In this document: one piece after another, positions 7,261 to 11,343 of the stretch
Layout: each line of letters opens with the position of its first letter
How positions within the stretch are numbered: the first letter of the stretch is position 1
NCBI GenBank assembly: GCA_903888395.1
Contig: CAISTO010000452.1
Span: forward strand, 1 to 11,343
Direction: 5' to 3'
Origin: an uncultured Bacteroidota bacterium
Lineage (GTDB): Bacteria; Bacteroidota; Bacteroidia; UKL13-3
Length of the DNA stretch: 11,343 nt
Notes under the pieces: generated by a model
Databases searched by the model: none
What the model was told of the DNA's origin: nothing
Seen by the model: only the letters and a program-made list of their open reading frames with translations
Made by a program: the position numbers and the translations under genes

Positions 7261-7656
7261 TTAAAAAACAAACACCACCACATACTTATCATACTCATCG
7301 GAAATGGTATATTTACCTTTTTTGAGGCTGCATTTTTTAAGTTCAAGTGTGTTGCAAATATCTTCGTTAAAGGTATAATCATCATCTAGTAAAAAGTTGC
7401 CGGTGGCAAAGTATTTTAAAAATAATTTATCGGTAACGCTGCGTTTTAAAAAGCTAAATTGAATATGCTTTTCATCTATCACATCTATAGTGGCAAGTAC
7501 TTCGTTTTCTTTTCTATTTCCTTCGCTGCTTACAGATACATTACAAAAGTTAAACCCATTGCAATAGGGTGCTTTGCCTAGGCTAACCACATAATTGGTT
7601 TCTGTTTTAAACAGTAGCAATAAAAACAAGGAACTGAATAATAGGATTGATTTCAT
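7261..7656 (-). CDS. Small exported four-cysteine protein, paralogue 1
   Basis: This 131-aa protein has an N-terminal hydrophobic signal (M-K-S-I-L-L-F-S-S-L-F-L-L-L-L-F) and a mature region with four Cys: C32 and C38 in Y-C-N-G-F-N-F-C-N, and C101 and C109. The C-terminus is K-K-G-K-Y-T-I-S-D-E-Y-D-K-Y. It resembles, from memory, unnamed small secreted proteins of Bacteroidota with a short Cys pair, an acidic D-D-D-Y motif (91-94) and a K-G-K-Y ending. The two Cys pairs probably form disulfides outside the cytoplasm. A TTG four codons upstream is possible, but the ATG at 7654-7656 is preferred because homology with the 10315-10710 paralogue ends exactly there. The paralogues differ at 12 of 131 residues. 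It follows the lipoprotein gene at 7682 by 25 bp. Confidence 0.8.
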   Translation of the reverse strand: MKSILLFSSLFLLLLFKTETNYVVSLGKAPYCNGFNFCNVSVSSEGNRKENEVLATIDVIDEKHIQFSFLKRSVTDKLFLKYFATGNFLLDDDYTFNEDICNTLELKKCSLKKGKYTISDEYDKYVVVFVF

Positions 7657-7681
7657 TGAGAGTTTCAATTTATAAACTTGG

Positions 7682-8341
7682 TTATTTTTTGAGTTCGCTA
7701 TAAAAATAATTATCCATATTTACATAATAAATTTCGTAATTATTTGATTTTTGCTTTGATAGATTGTATTTTACTTCTCTAAATAAATTTAAAGTTTGTT
7801 TTTCTATAAAAAGAGAATACAAAACTAAAATCAAATATTTTTTTCTAGGAACACTTTCAAAATTTTTACCTGTTTTTAAATTAACAATTGTGTTCAATAT
7901 TTCATTATAAGAAAACAAAGAATCACACCATTTTCTGTATGCTATTGGTGGAAACTGTTCAAGTTCTTTATCTTTATTCCAAGTCATTTTACTGATTCCA
8001 TTAGTTTCAGCAATACAATTAAAAAATGCGGCAACTGATTTGTTTGAGTCAACGTCAAAATAAATAACTTGAATTGGTTGTATGTGATTTTGAGTCCACC
8101 ATGAAGCAAACTTGTAATTTAAAGTATCAATATTTTTTGTATTGATCAGTTTTTTATATTTTACTGAATCGACTTGTAAAATCAAACTATCAGAAATTAA
8201 ATTTTTAGTTAAAAAATTTGATAAATTTTGAATTGAGACTGCTTTACACTTTTTTATTCCATAAATTCTAAAATATATCTTTAAGCAAGAGCTTAAAGAT
8301 ATACATAGTATAAATAGAGTTATCAAATATTTTTTATTCAC
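7682..8341 (-). CDS. Putative lipoprotein, unknown function; GTG start
   Basis: This 219-aa protein has a clear lipoprotein signal: N-K-K-Y-L-I-T-L-F-I-L-C-I-S-L-S-S-C with the modified Cys at 19 and lipobox L-S-S-C. The start is GTG (8339-8341); an in-frame TAA lies two codons upstream, so nothing longer is possible, and the signal is complete from GTG. The mature part is Lys- and Asn-rich with strand-like segments (I-Q-P-I-Q-V-I-Y-F-D-V-D and Y-L-I-L-V-L-Y-S-L-F) and three further Cys. I do not recognise the family. It probably forms a unit with the exported protein at 8444-9046 and the Cys protein downstream. It lies in the DNA bracketed by the two direct repeats. Confidence 0.7.
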   Translation of the reverse strand: MNKKYLITLFILCISLSSCLKIYFRIYGIKKCKAVSIQNLSNFLTKNLISDSLILQVDSVKYKKLINTKNIDTLNYKFASWWTQNHIQPIQVIYFDVDSNKSVAAFFNCIAETNGISKMTWNKDKELEQFPPIAYRKWCDSLFSYNEILNTIVNLKTGKNFESVPRKKYLILVLYSLFIEKQTLNLFREVKYNLSKQKSNNYEIYYVNMDNYFYSELKK

Positions 8342-8443
8342 CCGTTATTGCTTGATAATTAATTTCTATTTTCTTGTGTTTCGAACCTATCCAACTACTT
8401 AAATTTAATTATTGAGTGTAATAAAAGTTTGAAAATATAATTT

Positions 8444-9046
8444 TCAATAATCAAATCCATTATAATTAACTTTAATAACTAATATTTTTTTGTTTAATGT
8501 AAATTTATCTAATTCTCGTAACATTTTTTTGGCTGATCGTCCATAATAAGATGCCCAAAAAGCTAAAATTATATAGTCATAATCGGTAAAATTTACATTC
8601 AATTCATCCTTTTTTTCTAACATATTAATGTCATTGAATAAATTCAATTTATCATTTAATGGAAGCCATGTTAGCCTAATAATTGAATCATTTTGTAAAA
8701 TTTTCAATTTATTTAAAGAACCAAAACAATATGCCCATCCAGCATGAAAAATTCCATTGTTTTTATAAACTCTAAACTGAATTGGAGAATAATAATTCCA
8801 TTTAACCATATGAGTGTCTAAGGTGTAGTTAAGTGACTGACCTAAACTATCAATAAATAAACTATTTATATTAAATATGTTTTTTTCGGAAACACCCCAT
8901 TTCTTTAAAGTAATTCTTTGTTTTAAACTAGATTCTGTTTTAGGCGATCTTATTGATAATAAATCTAAAATTGAATTTTGTGATTTTAAACTTTGAATAC
9001 CAAAGTATAGTATTATGGTAAGGGCTATAAATTTATTTGTTTTCAT
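8444..9046 (-). CDS. Exported protein, unknown function
   Basis: This 200-aa protein starts with a signal peptide (M-K-T-N-K-F-I-A-L-T-I-I-L-Y-F-G, cleavage near L-K-S-Q at 20-23). The mature region is Asn-, Leu- and Lys-rich with a single Cys (W-A-Y-C-F-G). Near the end, Y-D-Y-I-I-L-A-F-W-A-S-Y-Y-G-R-S is followed by a Lys-rich helix and a strand, K-I-L-V-I-K-V-N. That strand-turn-helix order recalls a thioredoxin-like fold without the C-x-x-C, but the similarity is too weak to name it. It lies 58 bp after the 164-aa Cys protein and downstream of a 12-bp inverted repeat that may control it. Inside the bracketed segment. Confidence 0.65.
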   Translation of the reverse strand: MKTNKFIALTIILYFGIQSLKSQNSILDLLSIRSPKTESSLKQRITLKKWGVSEKNIFNINSLFIDSLGQSLNYTLDTHMVKWNYYSPIQFRVYKNNGIFHAGWAYCFGSLNKLKILQNDSIIRLTWLPLNDKLNLFNDINMLEKKDELNVNFTDYDYIILAFWASYYGRSAKKMLRELDKFTLNKKILVIKVNYNGFDY

Positions 9047-9056
9047 AATAACAAAG

Positions 9057-9096
9057 CTTTGTACAAGTTAAAATATTACTATTTACTTGTACAAAG
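9057..9096. promoter_or_regulatory. 12-bp perfect inverted repeat (operator or hairpin)
   Basis: CTTTGTACAAGT at 9057-9068 and ACTTGTACAAAG at 9085-9096 are perfect reverse complements with a 16-bp AT-rich centre. Each arm contains the self-palindrome TTGTACAA, so the site can also be read as two palindromic half-sites. It fills most of the 58-bp gap between the stop of the 9105-9599 gene and the start of the 8444-9046 gene. On the minus strand it is not followed by a T run, which argues against a simple intrinsic terminator and for an operator or mRNA hairpin. Confidence 0.6.
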
Positions 9097-9104
9097 TTAA
9101 ATTT

Positions 9105-9599
9105 TTAAGGTACTAATGTAACATTAAAAGTTGATTTGCCATATTGGGAATTAGTGTAATTTACTTTATAAAAACCTTGATTCAAAATAATGTTTGAATA
9201 TCCGTAAACATTGGAAATTTCAGAACCCAATTCAAAATTTTCAGCCAAACCTGTTTGATTACCATTTGTAAAGCCCGGTGTTAAAAATTCTAAAGTCATT
9301 GTATTTTTAGAAATATCAATTATATTAAAAACGCCTTCTCCTTCAGGAACTTGTGTACCAATTACAAACATATCATCAACTTTTTTTGGTCCTTTTCCTC
9401 TTCTTATACATATACCAGCACACGGCCCACAAGGATTACTTCCATTACAATCTGGCCATAAATAAGTTCCGATTCTAACGTAAATTGAGCCTGAACCAGT
9501 TCCAATGTCTAAGTTTTTTTCTTTTACATTCTCACTACTTTTAAACGACATCATTGTTAAGCCAATTAGACCTAAACTTAATAATAACATTTTTTTCAT
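9105..9599 (-). CDS. Exported Cys-cluster protein, possible third family member
   Basis: This 164-aa protein has a signal peptide (M-K-K-M-L-L-L-S-L-G-L-I-G-L-T-M-M-S) and a mature region with all four Cys in one cluster: C51, C57, C60, C64 in D-C-N-G-S-N-P-C-G-P-C-A-G-I-C. P-D-C-N-G-x-N-x-C is shared with the protein at 10315-10710 (A-P-D-C-N-G-F-N-F-C). Both then show a strand-rich middle and an ending of the form (K/N)-x-G-(K/F)-Y-x-(I/V). C-G-P-C looks like a thioredoxin active site, but the thioredoxin fold context is absent, so metal binding or disulfide bonding is as likely. Family unnamed; secreted or periplasmic location expected. The flanking region upstream holds several palindromes. 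Confidence 0.72.
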   Translation of the reverse strand: MKKMLLLSLGLIGLTMMSFKSSENVKEKNLDIGTGSGSIYVRIGTYLWPDCNGSNPCGPCAGICIRRGKGPKKVDDMFVIGTQVPEGEGVFNIIDISKNTMTLEFLTPGFTNGNQTGLAENFELGSEISNVYGYSNIILNQGFYKVNYTNSQYGKSTFNVTLVP

Positions 9600-9609
9600 A
9601 AATTTTTGT

Positions 9610-9625
9610 GCGGTTTTAAACCCGC
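9610..9625. promoter_or_regulatory. Near-perfect palindrome in the leader of the 164-aa Cys gene
   Basis: GCGGTTTTAAACCCGC is an inverted repeat with one mismatch, ending 11 bp before the ATG at 9597-9599. It is GC-rich against an AT-rich background. It could bind a regulator or form a small hairpin next to the ribosome site. Confidence 0.35.
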
Positions 9626-9739
9626 TGAAATTAAATTGATTAATTAATTAAAAATAATAAAACCTATACTCAATTTTACTGCAGATAAATTAGTTGGGTT
9701 TTGTGCTAGCAATTTTCGAAGTTAAAATTAAAATAACCT

Positions 9740-9806
9740 ATTCATATATGGATATTTTATTCATATATGAATAATTTATGTTTAATACGAATACAATATG
9801 CATATT
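9740..9806. promoter_or_regulatory. Cluster of AT palindromes upstream of the 164-aa Cys gene
   Basis: ATTCATATATG occurs at 9740-9750 and again at 9759-9769, where it extends to the perfect palindrome ATTCATATATGAAT (9759-9772). A second perfect palindrome, AATATGCATATT, is at 9795-9806. They lie 140-210 bp before the gene's start. Such spacing suits paired regulator sites, but AT-rich DNA yields chance palindromes, so this is tentative. Confidence 0.3.
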
Positions 9807-9847
9807 TGAATATTAAAAGCAATATGAAAAAAATAAACATAGAAATA

Positions 9848-9877
9848 GGCAAAAAAATGAATAGAATTTTTTTCAAA
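9848..9877 (-). pseudogene. Apparent remnant of the 5' end of the TTG-start exported gene
   Basis: This stretch matches 6996-7027 (GGC, A-run, TGAATAGAA, T-run, CAAAA) with about three differences, one of them a missing A in the run that shifts the frame. In the intact gene this is the TTG start and signal peptide. Both matches lie in the same order and orientation relative to the REP-like elements and the Cys gene, so this looks like the broken end of a duplicated gene rather than chance. The shifted frame gives only a 39-codon hydrophobic peptide ending at 9757. Confidence 0.4.
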
Positions 9878-9925
9878 ATTAGTTGTTGGTTGATTTAAAA
9901 AATCACAAATGTGGTAAGTAACAAT

Positions 9926-9993
9926 CGTCATTGCGAGGAACGAAGCAATCTTTTTTTTCTCAATGAGATTGCCACGCTTTGCTCGCAATGACG
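9926..9993. repeat. REP-like palindromic element, type A
   Basis: This 68-bp element has perfect 12-bp outer arms, CGTCATTGCGAG (9926) and CTCGCAATGACG (ending 9993), and inner arms GCAATCT/AGATTGC, giving a strong hairpin. The arm sequence continuing ...GAACGAAGC is, from memory, a very common intergenic repeat in Bacteroidota genomes. It shares its downstream tail (ACGTTnCCGCACTTT) with the adjacent type B elements. Confidence 0.85.
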
Positions 9994-10032
9994 TTGCCGC
10001 ACTTTGTTGGTTGTTGTGATGCTTTCAGCCAT

Positions 10033-10110
10033 TGTCATGCTGAGGCACGAAGCAACTTTATAAGGTAATTTTATAGTTCCTTCTTCCGCTTTGGAGGAAT
10101 CAGGATGACG
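10033..10110. repeat. REP-like palindromic element, type B, copy 2
   Basis: This 78-bp copy of the element at 7076-7154 and 10150-10228 begins TGTCATGCTGAGGCACGAA, with T replacing the first C, and ends CAGGATGACG. One T is missing from the central T run. It and copy 3 form a tandem with a unit of about 117 bp that includes the shared 20-bp spacer. Confidence 0.85.
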
Positions 10111-10149
10111 TTCCCGCACTTTTTTGGTTGTTGTGATGCTTTCAGCCAT

Positions 10150-10228
10150 CGTCATGCTGAGGCACGAAGCAACTTTATTAGGTAATTTTTATAGTTCCTT
10201 CTTCCGCTTTGGAGGAATCAGGATGACG
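10150..10228. repeat. REP-like palindromic element, type B, copy 3
   Basis: This 79-bp element is the same length as copy 1 and nearly identical to it. The outer arms CGTCATGCTGA and TCAGGATGACG pair with one mismatch. The inner hairpin of copy 1 is replaced by TTCCGCTTTGGAGGAA, where only four bases pair. Confidence 0.85.
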
Positions 10229-10249
10229 TTCCCGCACTTTGTTTATAAT

Positions 10250-10273
10250 GGGCAGACACATAGGTCTGCACCC
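10250..10273. repeat. Short palindromic element, type C, copy 2 (intact)
   Basis: GCAGAC at 10252-10257 and GTCTGC at 10264-10269 pair perfectly around a 6-base loop. Flanking GG and CCC can extend the stem past one bulged A. It lies 40 bp beyond the stop of the 131-aa gene and could act as a 3' hairpin. Similar 'GGGCAGACAC...' repeats occur in other Bacteroidota as I recall. Confidence 0.65.
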
Positions 10274-10314
10274 TACCAGTATTTATGCAATTTTGTAATC
10301 TTCAAATCTTTCAA

Positions 10315-10710
10315 TTAAAAAACAAACACCACCACATACTTATCATACTCATCGGATATGGCATATTTCCCTTTTTTGAGTGTACATTTTTTAAGCTCTA
10401 AAGCGTTGCAAATTTCTTCGTTAAAGGTATAATCATCGTCTAGTAAAAAGTTGCCGGTGGCAAAGTATTTTAAAAATAATTTATCGGTAACGCTGCGTTT
10501 TAAAAAGCTAAATTGAATATGCTTTTCATCTATCACATTTATATTAGCAAGTACTTCGTTTTCTTTTCTATTTCCTTCACTGCTTACCGCTATATTACAA
10601 AAGTTAAACCCATTGCAATCGGGGGCTTTGCCAAGGCTAACCAAATAATTGTTTTCTGCTTTAAACAGTAGCAATAAAAACAAGGAACTGAATAACAGGA
10701 TTGATTTCAT
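10315..10710 (-). CDS. Small exported four-cysteine protein, paralogue 2
   Basis: This 131-aa protein is identical to the one at 7261-7656 at 119 positions, including all four Cys (32, 38, 101, 109) and the whole stretch 59-98. Substitutions fall at 18, 20, 23, 31, 40, 41, 56, 58, 99, 103, 110 and 117, often beside a Cys. Asp31 gives the motif P-D-C-N-G-F-N-F-C shared with the 164-aa protein, whereas paralogue 1 has Tyr31. A hydrophobic signal (residues 4-16) implies export. Its ATG is 7 bp after the stop of a membrane-anchored thioredoxin-like gene, so the pair is almost certainly co-transcribed, which fits a redox-handled Cys protein. The family is unnamed and the function unknown. Confidence 0.82.
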   Translation of the reverse strand: MKSILLFSSLFLLLLFKAENNYLVSLGKAPDCNGFNFCNIAVSSEGNRKENEVLANINVIDEKHIQFSFLKRSVTDKLFLKYFATGNFLLDDDYTFNEEICNALELKKCTLKKGKYAISDEYDKYVVVFVF

Positions 10711-10717
10711 GTAATAA

Positions 10718-11343
10718 CTAATTTAAATATTTATCAATTTTATCACACAAATCAATTTGAAATAATTTTTGTTCAACATTTGTATTACCAAAATATAAGA
10801 TTTCACCATTTTTAACTATCATATAAAGAGGAACAGCAGTTATTTTAAGTAAATCAATTGAATTAATGTCTTTTGCAAATAGATTATTTCCTCTATCATA
10901 ATTTTCTGAGAGAATTTTTATTGTTCTAATTATAGAATCTCTTCTAATTGGAAAATTCAATGTATAAAACTTCACTTTTTTATTAGTATAAATATCATGA
11001 ATTTCTGAATATTTTGAAAAGCCAATTATACAATTACCGCAGTTAGTAGTCCAGCAATCAATTACTTTAATTGTATCATTCTTTGAAAACAACTCATAAC
11101 TTAAATTATTTGATGATATTGTTTCAAAATAAGGTAGTTTACTATTTATTAATCGATGATTGTCTTTATTAAAATAATAATCTAACCACCAAATCATGAA
11201 TACATAACTCACTAAAGATGTAAGAAAAAACACAATAAATAAAAACCAATTATTTTTTATTTTTTTAAATAAAAATTCATGAATAAATAAAAATAAAAAT
11301 GGTGAAATTGAAATTGGAATTGTGTGGTAATTTTTATCAATAA
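10718..11343 (-). CDS. Membrane-anchored thioredoxin-like protein, C-terminal part (5' end off window)
   Basis: The minus-strand frame is open from the right edge to the TAG at 10718-10720, 207 residues, with no ATG in it; the GTG at 11231-11233 lies within hydrophobic sequence and is probably internal. The visible N-terminal part has two likely membrane helices (around P-F-L-F-L-F-I-H-E-F-L-F and W-F-L-F-I-V-F-F-L-T-S-L-V). A thioredoxin-like domain follows: V-I-D-C-W-T-T-N-C-G-N-C with the C-x-x-C pair at 54 and 51 codons after the GTG-frame residue 14, that is residues 65 and 68 counted from the GTG, and a cis-Pro loop T-A-V-P-L-Y at 132-137. The domain should face the periplasm and act on disulfides, like TlpA-type proteins; a MauE/DoxX- or VKOR-like membrane part is possible. 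It precedes the four-Cys protein by 7 bp. Confidence 0.8.
   Translation of the reverse strand, partial: IDKNYHTIPISISPFLFLFIHEFLFKKIKNNWFLFIVFFLTSLVSYVFMIWWLDYYFNKDNHRLINSKLPYFETISSNNLSYELFSKNDTIKVIDCWTTNCGNCIIGFSKYSEIHDIYTNKKVKFYTLNFPIRRDSIIRTIKILSENYDRGNNLFAKDINSIDLLKITAVPLYMIVKNGEILYFGNTNVEQKLFQIDLCDKIDKYLN

Larger units (their letters stand above)
7069..7656 (-). repeat. Direct repeat, copy 1 (Cys-protein gene plus 3' palindromic elements)
   Basis: This segment and 10143-10710 are colinear near-identical copies in the same orientation. Both begin at CAGCCATCGTCATG and end exactly at the ATG of the 131-aa gene. The only length difference is a 20-bp insertion carrying a palindrome near 7229-7248. 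From 7385 to 7484 there are 100 bp identical to 10439-10538. Directly oriented copies of this size are substrates for homologous recombination that would delete or amplify the DNA between them. Confidence 0.95.
9600..10314. other. Repeat-rich intergenic region
   Basis: These 715 bp separate the 131-aa Cys gene from the 164-aa Cys gene, both on the minus strand. From right to left they hold a type C hairpin, two type B REP-like elements in tandem (period about 117 bp, shared spacer GGTTGTTGTGATGCTTTCAG at 10009 and 10126), one type A element, an apparent gene remnant at 9848-9877, then AT palindromes and the probable leader of the 164-aa gene. The open frames seen across this region follow the arms of the repeats and are not judged to be genes. 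Confidence 0.8.
10143..10710 (-). repeat. Direct repeat, copy 2
   Basis: This is the colinear partner of 7069-7656, shorter by the 20-bp palindromic insertion. It contains type B copy 3, the intact type C hairpin and the complete 131-aa gene up to its ATG. The sequences diverge abruptly beyond the ATG: here the upstream neighbour is the thioredoxin-like gene, whereas copy 1 follows a lipoprotein gene. Confidence 0.95.

Noticed and set aside
7657..7668. TTG start at 7668 for Cys-protein paralogue 1
   Set aside because: The ATG at 7656 coincides with the end of homology to paralogue 2 and gives the same signal peptide.
9782..9988. 68-codon minus-strand frame entering the type A repeat
   Set aside because: Its first part is repeat sequence and the rest is low-complexity AT-rich DNA; only the gene remnant within it has any support.
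9926..10273. CRISPR array
   Set aside because: The repeats are long, palindromic, of different types and separated by conserved rather than unique sequence.
9928..10318. Open frames across the repeat region on both strands
   Set aside because: They are translations of the REP-like arms, lack any protein-like pattern and repeat with the elements.
7261..10710. Bacteriocin or RiPP cluster based on small Cys proteins
   Set aside because: The Cys proteins have ordinary signal peptides, no double-Gly leader, and no C39 peptidase or modification enzyme is in the window.

Overview
The window is AT-rich DNA that looks like the chromosome of a member of the Bacteroidota. Four things point there: exported proteins with lipoprotein or '...AQ' signal peptides, a C-terminal exported-protein module common in that phylum, weak or absent Shine-Dalgarno sequences, and intergenic palindromic repeats of the GTCATTGCGAGGAACGAAG type. 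I cannot name a genus.

Left part (1-855, minus strand): the start of a lipoprotein gene running off the edge, preceded in transcription order by a 253-aa exported beta-rich protein. A 658-bp divergent intergenic region follows, carrying four perfect 13-bp tandem repeats.

Middle, plus strand (1514-4813): four genes with overlapping ends (DUF2805/TIGR03643 protein, short-chain dehydrogenase-like protein, flavin reductase-like protein, AlkB-like 2OG-Fe(II) oxygenase), then a luciferase-like flavin oxidoreductase 71 bp on. This resembles gene sets I recall beside cryptochrome/photolyase genes, so a light- or oxidative-stress and alkylation-repair role is plausible, but no photolyase is in the window. 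The SDR-like protein lacks the catalytic Tyr.

Middle, minus strand (4823-7024): a YheT-type alpha/beta hydrolase directly coupled to a small four-helix membrane protein, then an exported, probably outer-membrane protein that must start at TTG.

Right part (7025-11343, minus strand) is the accessory and most unusual section. Two 131-aa, four-cysteine exported paralogues (7261-7656 and 10315-10710), each with its 3' palindromic elements, form direct repeats of about 0.57-0.59 kb. They bracket about 2.5 kb holding three exported proteins, including a third Cys protein sharing the P-D-C-N-G-x-N-x-C motif, plus a cluster of further palindromic repeats and an apparent remnant of the 5' end of the TTG-start gene. 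The upstream paralogue lies 7 bp after a membrane-anchored thioredoxin-like gene that is open to the window edge. I infer a segmental duplication and a possible secreted-Cys-protein/thioredoxin partnership. The function is unknown.
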